Source of the DNA: Salminus brasiliensis
Taxonomy: Eukaryota > Chordata > Actinopteri > Characiformes > Bryconidae
Assembly: GCF_030463535.1 (NCBI RefSeq)
Contig: NC_132888.1
Coordinates: 8,413,581 to 8,477,580 of the forward strand
Length of the DNA stretch: 64,000 bases
Direction: 5' to 3'
In this document: positions 1-9,262 of the stretch, piece by piece
How the letters are laid out: each line of letters opens with the position of its first letter
Numbering within the stretch: position 1 is the first letter of the stretch
The notes under the pieces: model-generated
Seen by the model: only the letters and a program-made list of their open reading frames with translations
The model's database searches: none
What the model was told of the DNA's origin: nothing
Translations under genes and position numbers: made by a program

Positions 1-1195
1 GAATGATTTATTGTATAAAGGGTAGGATTTTATTTTTTTGATGAGGGAATGATTTATTAAATGAAGAGAGCAGATTATTATAGCGGGGGGGGGGGTTATT
101 AAATCAGGGGAACAATTTATTAAATCAGGGGAACAATTTATTAAATCAAGGAAACAATTTATTAAAGCGGGGGGGGGTTATTAAATCAGGGGAACAATTT
201 ATTAAATCAGGGGAACAATTTATTAAATCAAGGGAACAATTTATTACATCAAGGGAACAATTTATTACATGGGGGAACAATTTACTACATGGGGGAATTC
301 TTATTAAATCAAGGGAACAGTTTATTAAACCGAGGGATTTTTTATTAAATTGGGATAACGATTTATTAAATCAGGGGAATGATTTATTAAATCAAGGGAA
401 CAATTTATTAAATCGGGGGAATTCTTATTAAAGCGGTGGGATTTTTATTAAATTAGGGGAACAATTTATTAAATCAAGGGAACAATTTATTAAATCAGGG
501 GAACAATTTATTAAATCAAGGGAACAGTTTATTAAATCAAGGGAACAATTTATTAAAGCAGGGGAACAATTTATTAAATCAAGGGAACAATTTATTAAAT
601 CAAGGGAACAATTTATTAAATCAGGGGAACAATTTATTAAATCAAGGGAACAATTTATTAAATCAAGGGAACAATTTATTAAAGCGGGGGGGGGGGTTAT
701 TAAATCAGGGGAACAATTTATTAAATCAAGGGAACAATTTATTAAATCAAGGGAACAATTTATTACATCAAGGGAACAATTTATTAAAGCGGGGGGGGGG
801 GTTATTAAATCAGGGGAACAATTTATTAAATCAAGGGAACAATTTATTAAATCAAGGGAACAATTTATTACATCAAGGGAACAATTTATTACATGGGGGA
901 ACAATTTACTACATGGGGGAATTCTTATTAAATCAAGGGAACAGTTTATTAAACCGAGGGATTTTTTATTAAATTGGGATAACGATTTATTAAATCAGGG
1001 GAATGATTTATTAAATCAAGGGAACAATTTATTAAATCGGGGGAATTCTTATTAAAGCGGTGGGATTTTTATTAAATTAGGGGAACAATTTATTAAATCA
1101 AGGGGACAATTTATGAAACCGGGGAAATGGTTTACTAAATTGGGGGAACAGATTATTAAATCAGGGGAACGATTTATTTAATTATTTAATTATTT
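1..1195. repeat. 21-bp AT-rich minisatellite with higher-order duplication
   Basis: A degenerate tandem array with a 21-bp period, consensus close to TTATTAAATCAAGGGAACAA plus one base. Variants carry runs of G or a GGGGAATTC block. Because 21 is a multiple of 3, the minus strand stays open for 158 codons (428-904) as a 7-residue repeat, which is an artefact and not a gene. A block that includes TGGGATAACG at 351-360 recurs at 975-984, so a larger unit was duplicated with an offset of 624 bp. The array decays into AT-rich sequence after about 1190. Confidence 0.95.
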
Positions 1196-1654
1196 CATAT
1201 TTATTAATTATGTAATAATGTTTATTATATTTAGAAAAAAAGAGCTCTAAACATCATTTTTTCCACCGGTTTTAAACATCATTTACCTTGATACTTTCCT
1301 TGATAGTCTCACTCCAGCTCATATCTGCATGTATTTCTGATGCTCGAAACGCCGCCCAGGCAGAGCTGGATTGGGCATCGCCAATGTCTCCACTTCTGCC
1401 CTGCTGCACTACAACCCCCCTCCGGCCGGGCACGTTTACTCACTCGCTCCCTGCGCTCTTAAATGGAGGATCGGCCCTCTGTAGGGGCGACGATTGCGAT
1501 ATATTTCACCCCCGGAGCAGAGAATGGGTCAGGTCGGTCGAAATTATCGGTGAACAATGATCAAAGCTGCTGTCAGCTCCAGGACGAGGAAACGCAGACG
1601 AAGAAAACAGGTTGGTGGAATGCAATGTAATCCAATGCTGTGTAGCGGTGGCAG
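1196..1654. other. Unassigned sequence between minisatellite and palindrome
   Basis: AT-rich to about 1280, then more GC-rich with scattered CpGs. Open frames on both strands here (for example 1288-1560) show no recognisable domain, splice context or conservation cue that I can see. No gene is called. Confidence 0.5.
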
Positions 1655-1783
1655 ATCCAGGTTCAGAAAGTCGAAATCCGCTCCGGGATTTTGCTCCGAC
1701 TGCCTGGACGGCTCCGCCGCGCGGAGCCGTCCAGGCAGTCGGAGCAAAATCCCGGAGCGGATTTCGACTTTCTGAACCTGGAT
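1655..1783. repeat. Perfect inverted repeat: 63-bp arms, 3-bp loop
   Basis: Bases 1655-1717 are the exact reverse complement of 1721-1783, with CGC at 1718-1720 as the loop. I checked the whole arm base by base and found no mismatch. The centre is CpG-rich (GGCTCCGC / GCGGAGCC). The structure makes open frames on the two strands share near-identical peptides. It could be a fold-back element, a recent palindromic duplication or an assembly fold-over. Confidence 0.95.
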
Positions 1784-3561
1784 TTCGGTTAGCTCGCATG
1801 TTAGCTCCTATTAACTTCATTAAACTCCAAATATCGACACGCAGTCGCTTGCATTAGGGACTGTACGCACATAGGAGTACCGTGACTTGCCGGTCGGCTG
1901 TGTTTTGGCCATTGATTGATGACTGCCGTCGACATTTGTGCAGCTTTGGTAGCCGGCTGTCGTGCTGTGTATATGTAAGCTGCCTGGCTAGCAAAGTGTG
2001 GACATTGACCTTGTGCGCCGGCTTCAGCCCAAAACACAGCCATTTCTGCTCTGCCCGGCGTCATCTCTACTTTTACATGTTTGTCATATTCTAGATAGCA
2101 CTTTAAACGTAATATCGTTCATATTTTTGTCGGGAGAGAGGTACATTTCCACTCGCTTTCCACAGCAACGCCAAACCTTAACCCGGTGTCCTGCCGAGTT
2201 GTGCTATCATGGCAAAGCGTGCTTCCATCGCGTGTATTTATAGGTACGGCCGCCTAAATAAAACAGTGGCTAGGATATTTCGAGAGGCTAAAACGTCGGA
2301 TCGTATCGGAAAATGCTCCAAGATGAAGTATAGGCAGGATATTTGGGTAGGCTTAATCAGTATATCAGGGAAGAGATGTATTAAGAAGTCGTATTATTAT
2401 AATTATTATTAGTATTATTATCTGACGTTCTGTAACAACAAAAATAGCAGTAATCTCATAGTGTATCATACACCCGAAGAGTTATCATGAATTATCATGA
2501 AAAACACGAATATACGAAAACAAAAAAAAATAAATGTGGTCGCGCATGCGTAGAGCTGCAAAGTAGCAGCTATCGCCGGGTAGCACAAATCGACAGAACA
2601 CCGGCTCCGGCTAGCTAGCGCAGCTGTAGCGTTAGCAAGTCAAACACGCTGGCTCGTTAAAGAAGGAAAACACAGACAACACTTCCATTTGCGGTCTGAA
2701 CGCTTCCTTTAGGACACAGTTAGCCACCTACAGAGCTAAAAGCCGCAGTTTGATGACTGGGAAGACAACTGCCGGACGTTTAAGGCCAGCTAGCAGGGCC
2801 TGCTGCAGTAACTAGTGCTAGCTCGCTCGCTAGCTGGCTTGTAGGCAGTCATGTGAGAGGGCCTGGCGGTGATCTTCACGTGTTAACGAGTTTTCCAGGG
2901 TTTGTTAGCTTACCCTGACTTTATCATCCGCTCTGTTAATATCTACTCACTCGAAACCTTAACATTAATCCCTTTAAACCATTTTATATGGCTTGCAGAG
3001 AGCCTGTTAGCTTAGACAACCCGACATGTGTCAATACAGCCGCTAGGACTACGAGCCACCTTAGCTAGCTAACATTAGCTGGCTTTGGCACTGAGGGCTG
3101 GCTAGGAGTTGACCCAGTGCCCAAAATATAGCTAACTACACCTCTGTCAGTGTACTGAATAAACTACACTAGTTTTAGTCTAATCAAACGTCTGTCAGAC
3201 GTCGGTTAAGCTGAGTAGCTAGCTAGCTAACCTTTTAGCCGTCGTCGAAAACACCTTGCAGTGCTTATAGTCATATAGATAGACAGCTAGGTTAGCTAGC
3301 TACAGTAATAGCCAACAAAATGAGAAACTGCGTTAGTTTAAGTGTCCTATTATCATTTATCTCTGGGCCAGCAGCAGCTAGAATCCATATAAGTTTAATA
3401 TTTGATTAATTTTAGTTAAAGCAAGTTGCACACATGCTGTGTGAGTCCTACAGCTTTAGATGGGACGTTAGCATCCAGCTGGTTTACCAGCACTCACTTA
3501 GGGAGCTTCCCCCTAATGCCATCACTACTGTTCCAGTGCAGAATAAGCCTTCATTCATTTG
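1784..3561. other. CpG-containing, GCTAGC-rich upstream region of nufip2
   Basis: No convincing coding exon. From about 2540 to 3310 the sequence is rich in CpG and in GCTAGC/TTAGCTAGC motifs, a composition often seen at fish promoters and first exons. I looked here for a His/Gln-rich first coding exon of nufip2 ending in phase 1, as in mammals, and did not find one. Confidence 0.45.
2541..2551. promoter_or_regulatory. NRF1-like site, candidate nufip2 promoter element
   Basis: CGCGCATGCGT closely matches the NRF1 consensus (YGCGCAYGCGCR). NRF1 sites typically lie close to start sites of broadly expressed genes. It is about 2.4 kb upstream of the first recognised nufip2 exon and sits at the start of the CpG-containing stretch. 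Assignment as the promoter is inference. Confidence 0.35.

Positions 3562-3589
<28 letters not shown>
3562..3589. repeat. (GT)n microsatellite
   Basis: About 14 GT dinucleotides in a row. Confidence 0.95.
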
Positions 3590-3592
<3 letters not shown>

Positions 3593-3839
3593 TTGTGATG
3601 TTCAGACTGGTCAGAGAACAACCCAAATATGACTGAGCTCCATGATGACACGTCATACCTCCAGTTTAAAAATAGGGTGAAGTCAGGATATCATGGGGCA
3701 GTGAAAGGAGACTCACAGGAGGGCTGCGTTACTGTCCGGCTTCAGCGTTTTCAGGCTCAGATGTCGGCAGTGGACTGGCTTACAGTCCCGTAGTGACCCT
3801 CCCTTATGGCTTGTCGATTACCAGAGCGGTGGATAAAAC

Positions 3840-4402
3840 TAGGGATGCACTGATCGATCTTTTTCTGTATCAGCTGATCGTCAATACCAATCCGATACCA
3901 TCGTTGAATTAATAAACCAGATATCTGACCGTCTGGGAGAGGCTTAAAGCATCAGGGTTGACGTAATCATTACTTTAATACCTTTGTTGACTGACTTTCA
4001 GATCGAAATGAACCCAATTTCTGTTTATTGGTCACTAAAATTAATGACTAAAATTAATGTTATCTGACTTATTGTAAAATTTGATGTCTGTGAGAATAAA
4101 GAGGAGCTAGCAGCTCCTGCCTTTTCGGTTTTCAGTGGAAGACGAGCTGGATTATCTGCGAGTAGTTGATGGCCGGTCGAGGGCACCATGCTGGTTAGAT
4201 GGGGAGGGGTGGGCTCTTGCTGTTTGCTGCTATATGGGTACGATGTCTGTAGGTTACTCTGACCCTGGGTTATGAAGCATAGTAGATGTGAACTGATCGG
4301 TCCTTTGGATCAGACTGATTATCCAATACCTGATCCAGATAATTTCGTTTGTTAGTATGGGGGGCTGATATCCAATCCTAGTATCGGATTGGTCCATCCC
4401 TA
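3840..4402. mobile_element. Non-autonomous hAT-type element, 563 bp
   Basis: The element begins TAGGGATGCAC and ends GTCCATCCCTA, giving imperfect terminal inverted repeats. It is flanked by a perfect 8-bp target duplication, GATAAAAC, at 3832-3839 and 4403-4410. Eight-bp duplications and TAGGGATG-type ends are the hAT superfamily signature. No transposase frame is present. It lies just upstream of the large nufip2 exon, presumably in intron 1. Confidence 0.88.
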
Positions 4403-4982
4403 GATAAAACCTTCACAAAGCAGGACAGCGATGGTTGTGTGTGTGTGTGAATTGAGGTTATTAGGAGTCGTCAGCTTTTCTAATGTAGACCTCGTGGGCT
4501 AGTAATGGGTAACGTTCAATATTGTCTCCACAGAAATGTATTGGACACTAGTTACTGTTGACTGACATGTCAAAAATATGCTTAGTAACCCTTTGTTCTC
4601 TTTGGTGTCGTCCCGCTTAGATGTTTAAATCGCAGCAGTTTGGTCTATATATTGTCAAACGAGCGAGACGGATATCGCCGTATCTTGCGTACATTGAGTG
4701 GTAATTTCAAGCATGTCTTCTAAACGTCCCATACAACTGTGGTGTTTCTCAATACTTGCGTTACAGAAGTAAGCCAGTAATCCAGATGACCCTGGCCCTC
4801 TGCCGCCAAACATATCTAGTCCAAATATTAAGGCTCCTCACACAAACATTGACTAAGCTTGGCCTGTTCCCTTGTTGGGGCTTTAAGGCTGGTTTAGATT
4901 TGTGCTGACTCTGCTTGCTCTTTTTGTTAATCATTTGACTCAGTTGATTGTTAATTGCTTGTCTTTCCTCTTTTGCTCACAG

Positions 4983-7900
4983 AAAATGGCAAAGTAAATG
5001 GATCTATAGTTGAGGGAGAGGAGACTCCCACTTCCCTTGCCTCAGAAAGCTATCTGCACTCTGTGAGCCACAATGGTGACAAAGTCCTCCTAGAAACCGC
5101 CTCGAGACGGAAGCCTTCTGGACAGAACTTCACTACTGCCCTGAAGGGGGAAGGGAAAGGCAATAACACTAGTAGAAACAGCATGGACTACAGACATGAT
5201 AAGCCTTCAGAGTTGATCACACATGAGGGCAAATTAGAGGCCCTGGCGGCTCTGAATGGCGTGGTGACCCTCAACTGTGGTCCACTCATCAATGGTTATC
5301 CCGGTAAGCCTGGCACTGACAATGATGGTAGTGGGTCAGAAAGCGGTTACACCACGCCAAAAAAGCGCCGGGCCCAGAGGAATGGCAAGGCTGTGGAAAA
5401 TGTGACTGCTTCTGCCCAGGGGAAGGCCATGCAGCAGGCCAGCAAGCAGGATCCAGGCCCTGCAGCTCAAGAACTTATCGATAGAACATCAGGGCCACAG
5501 GTGGACCTTGGTCGAGCTGCCTCCAAGGCAGACGGCCATCCTGGCGGCTCTGTGAAAGCCAGCGAGGCTCTCGCATCTGCCACCGCTACACCGCCCGCGC
5601 CTGAGGTTCAGCGTAAAAACTCAGACGGCAAAGCGCCGGCTAAAAAAGTGGAGGACAAATCCAGCAAAGTGAAGGTGGCTGCATCCGCCAAAGAGGACTC
5701 GTGGACTTTGTTCAAGCCTCCGCCTGTCTTTCCTGTGGACAATAGTAGCGCTAAAATAGTGCCTAAGATCAGTTATGCAAGCAAAGTGAAGGAGAACCTC
5801 AATAAGACGGCCCAAGCTTGTGGAGAGGCTCTCTCACCTGCTCCCCAGGTGCCTGGGAGACCCTCGCAGGTCCCCATGTCCGCGGTGAAGACCATCACCT
5901 CGGCTAGCTTTACCAACGGTCCTCTGGCAGGGGAAGGCAACGGCTGCTCCCTGCCTGGTACCCACTTCAGCTCAGTGGCCAGCTCAGTCCCTGCGTTGGC
6001 CTCGTCCGCTGCCGGTGCTGATAATGTAGCATCCCCCTCTGGCAGCGGTAGCACCACCACCACCACCCCCTGTACGGCTGAGCCCAGAAAGCCTAATTTG
6101 TTTGTTTACCCCGTCACCAGTATGCAACTGTCTCTCCCCAGTGGCCGCCAGGCCGACCCTCCTGCCACTGCGACAAATCAGAAGTCTCTGGGAGACATCT
6201 TTCAGAATCAGTGGGGTTTGTCTTTCATCAACGAGCCCAGCGCCGGCCCAGAGGGTCTGGTGTGCCGCTCCACCACAAAGGACAAACCTGTGGAGGTGAG
6301 CTTTCAAGGCGGCTGCCCTGCCACTGTGGCCACGCAGTCGTCCAGCACCTCACAGAGACTGGATCAGCCACCTTTCCCCAAGGCTTATGAGCTGGACAAA
6401 CGGACTAGTGCTCAGAGCCTGGGTAAAGGTGGAAACCTCGTCCTGCCTGCGTCCAGCGCTCCTGCTCCAGAAGGCTCGCCTCAGACCTCCAACTTCGGAC
6501 CGGACTCCCAAAAGGATGAGGCGGGGGTTCCTGGTGCAATAGTGTTTTGCTCTTCCTCTAAGGACATTGGTGCTGAGCTGACACGCGCCTCTCCAGCTGC
6601 ACCGAAGTTGTCTTTGGCCAGAGAGCAGGGCCACACTAAGGGCTTTGACAGGAGATCCAGCTGGGGGTTATTTGATCTGAAAGCTGCTGTAGTATATCAC
6701 ACTAAAGGTAAACATCACTTTGGTTGGCATTTTCAGCTACATTTTCAGTCATCCTGAAAAATGAATGCAAATGGCAAAAGTGGTTAATTTGGGGTCCATT
6801 TAAAGGGTCCATAGGCTTTGATGTAGCCAATCAGTATAGAGGTCCTATAATGGCCATGAAAAAACTGGGTAGGCGATACATAAAAAGATGGAAATGTCAG
6901 AAGTGGACCTCATATCTACACAGAAATTAATGATCTGGACCCTTTACCACTGTTGTTCTACCCTTAAATGTGGTAGAAGGTCTTGTGTGTTAAATGTCCT
7001 TTGGAAACACAACATTTTCCCAAGGTAATTCCATTCTGACCCTAAATATGCTGGTCCTCAGATTTGAAAACATGCATATTTAGTAAAGCATGCTCATTTC
7101 CCTTTATCCAGTGCTTTTTATGTTAGATGGGACCAGTAGATAGGCATGTCCTACAGTGTTAACTCACAACAGCTATGTGTGTGTTTTCTCATTAATGTTG
7201 GTTTTGTTCTTTTGCAGAAATGGAATCTATTTTGAATTTGCAAAAACAAGGTAAGCCTCAGCATGGCCTACTTTTGTAGTAGTCAGCCCATGTGCAGAAC
7301 AGCCTCTACTCTGCTTTAAGCCAATCCTAATATCAAGATTAGACCATTAATCACTATTCCCTTTAAAATGCTGTTGCCTTTGATTGCTTCTGAAGTTAAG
7401 CGTGAGCAACAAAGCTGATCGTGTCTGTAGACTCGTGGCACAGTCCTCATGAAGAACCACTTTTGGTCAGAGGTGGTGGAAGTAGACAAGTCCTGCACTT
7501 AAGTGAAAGTACAGATCAAAACAGTTAGTTAGAAAATACTTGCATAAAAGCTAAAGCACAATTTACATTTTTACTGAGGTAAAAGAAGAAATTCCAAAAC
7601 ATTTCTTGAAACCATGTCACATTTGTAAATAATAGTTTATGCTAGAACTGCAGCATTGTCTATAAAACCATCCTCAGCATTCTAATCTTTTGTACAGCAA
7701 ATACTGTTTCATATTCAGTTCACAAGTGATCCATGTGGTCATATATGGTTCTTATCTCTGAGACCCTGAATTTTATAGTGATTAACACCAGTAGCTTGTT
7801 TCTGTCTCTTTACTTAGACCTTAATTTTAACAAATTTACTGATCTGTTTTAGTATTTCTTTGGTATCATAATTAAAAAATTATATAAAATAAGTCATTTC

Positions 7901-9262
7901 TAAACTAGCAAAATAAAAACTGACCCCAATCAACAACTCCTGCATTCCAGTTGAACTGTGTTGGTTTCCAGTTCATTCAGAAAACTGGTGTAATGTTCAC
8001 CTCTGTCAAACATTGGTGGGTTACTGTATATAACATCATTTGATTCAGCTAACCTCAGTGTATCTGACAGATCAGCCTCTGACACTTTTACTGCGGTTCG
8101 AACCAGACAGATATCGACAGTAATCTGGGGAACATAAGGGTAGAAGTGGCTTAAGAAGACTTTCAGCTGTTTAGTTAAACATTATAATATGCCAGAAAAA
8201 CAGAATAGACTATACATAAAATAAATATATATGAATAAATAAATTATCTGGACCTTTTTTTTAAATATATAAATGTGGTTGAAGGCAGTTATTATATTCT
8301 TCTTATTTGTTAAATGTCCATTTCTATTCCCAAGGAAATTCTATTCTGACCCTAAATGAGCTAGTCCCCAGATTTTAACTCTCACAGCTCACTCAAATGC
8401 GTGGCCCCAGCTGAACAAACTTGGAGTGAGTGAGTGGGTGTGTGGTTGGGACGGGGGTGGCAAAAGGAACTGGCCGGGCGTGTCAGTTAGAGGTTATCGG
8501 TCAGTGAAGTTTCTCACCTTAATTAGGTAAATTGATTCACAAAAATCATGGAAACAATTTTTATTTCCATCAGAACTGAATCTCTGCGTTTTTCACACAA
8601 ACCGAAGCTTTAGTAGAATCAGGCAATTAGCTGCCTCAACTTAGATAAAAAAAAAACACTAAAATTTTAAAGTAACAAGCCTGTTCTGAAATTGTAGTGA
8701 GTAAAAAGTACACATTGTGCATGAATGCATGGGAATGTCATAAATATTCAATTAAAATACAGAGTACTTGTCCTTCGTTAGTTACCACCTCTGCTTTTGG
8801 TTCCATTTGTAAAGAAGCATGTCTATATTCGAGGTGCGGGTGTGAACCTTTACATCATGTCAAGGCTCTTTAGACCTTTATAACCCAAAAAAAGCCAACC
8901 AAAAGTGGTTCCTCTAGGGCAGGGGTGGACAACGAGGGCCTTAGTCCAGCACAGTTTGCTGCTTTCCCTACTAAACCTGAAGTTACAGGTGAGTTGAATC
9001 TGGTGTGTTTGAGCAGGAAAAGCAAACTAAACAAAAACTGTGCCTGAATCCGGCCCCTCCAGGACCAGAGTTGCCCACCCCTATTCTAGGGCATCACTTG
9101 GAGAACCGTTTGAAGAGTGTATCAAGATAAGATTTATATATCTCAGTAACGTCAGTGAGATCTTGGTTCATGAATACTTACAACATGTGTTTCTCTCACT
9201 TTCCCCCAGATCCAAATCGTGTAGTGCTCTACAGTGAATCTAAGAATGGTCCTGACCAGTGA
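4983..9262 (+). CDS. nufip2: nufip2: nuclear FMR1-interacting protein 2 (exons join 4983-6707, 7218-7250, 9210-9262; 5' end missing)
   Basis: Encodes about 602 residues of NUFIP2, an RNA-binding protein that interacts with FMRP, enters stress granules and acts with Roquin in mRNA repression. Human NUFIP2 has 695 residues. The large exon follows the acceptor TTTTGCTCACAG and enters in phase 1. The frame stays open upstream of the acceptor but has no ATG, so an upstream coding exon is required and was not found. Hallmarks in order: DNDGSGSESGYTTPKK (5318-5365); a 40-residue block starting KEDSWTLFKPPPVFPV (5690-5809) that is almost identical to human; NQWGLSFINEPSAGPEG (within 6176-6255); FPKAYELDKRTS (near 6375); and the C-terminal SSWGLFDLKAAVVYHTK, continued through the two small exons to GPDQ-stop. 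The protein is mostly low-complexity and Ser/Pro/Ala-rich. Splice sites are GT-AG and phases agree (1/1/1). Confidence 0.96.
6925..7085. repeat. Intronic repeat paired with 8240-8385
   Basis: The nufip2 intron segment running from GATCTGGACCCTTT to GGTCCTCAGATTT matches 8240-8385 in the same order and strand, with many substitutions. The second copy lies inside the hAT element at 7468-8793. This is probably a dispersed repeat and not a duplicated exon, since no open frame is conserved. Confidence 0.7.
7218..7250 (+). CDS. nufip2: nufip2 33-nt exon
   Basis: Acceptor TTCTTTTGCAG precedes it and donor GTAAGC follows. Joined in phase 1 it reads EMESILNLQKQ; the human protein has EMESIWNLQKQ. It is too short to stand out as an open frame, so identity and splice phase are the evidence. 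Confidence 0.95.
7468..8793. mobile_element. Non-autonomous hAT-type element, 1326 bp, in nufip2 intron
   Basis: Starts CAGAGGTGGTGGAAGT and ends TAGTTACCACCTCTG. It is flanked by a perfect 8-bp target duplication, CTTTTGGT, at 7460-7467 and 8794-8801. The left end (AGAGGTGG, CACTTAAGTGAAAGTAC) is typical of a widespread fish hAT family. There is no transposase reading frame. It fills most of the last nufip2 intron. Confidence 0.88.
8920..9083. mobile_element. 164-bp MITE with CAGGGGTGG termini
   Basis: Starts CAGGGGTGGACAAC and ends GTTGCCCACCCCTA. The flanks are CTCTAGGG (8912-8919) and TTCTAGGG (9084-9091), an 8-bp duplication with one mismatch. The inner termini can pair further (GGGCC / GGCCC). 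This is a hAT-like MITE. It ends 126 bp before the terminal nufip2 exon and leaves the acceptor intact. Confidence 0.82.
9210..9262 (+). CDS. nufip2: nufip2 terminal coding exon
   Basis: Acceptor CTCACTTTCCCCCAG. Joined to the G of the previous exon it reads DPNRVVLYSESKNGPDQ then TGA (9260-9262). The human tail is of the same length and also ends PDQ. The 3' UTR follows directly. Confidence 0.95.

Noticed and set aside
428..904. 158-codon minus-strand frame with a 7-residue repeat (LINCSLD-like)
   Set aside because: It is the translation of the 21-bp minisatellite. The period is a multiple of 3, so the frame stays open by construction.
1..1195. CRISPR-like repeat array
   Set aside because: Tandem repeats without unique spacers, in a vertebrate genome. 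It is a minisatellite.
1506..1857. Overlapping frames on both strands sharing NPLRDFAPTAWTAP-like peptide
   Set aside because: The shared peptide results from the perfect palindrome at 1655-1783 being read on both strands.
3606..3793. Candidate first coding exon of nufip2
   Set aside because: Its usable donors are phase 0, while the large exon needs phase 1; a phase-0 join would hit TAA within four codons. Kept only as an open observation.
5621..6634. Minus-strand and alternative frames across the large nufip2 exon
   Set aside because: Shadows of the real coding frame; no independent homology.
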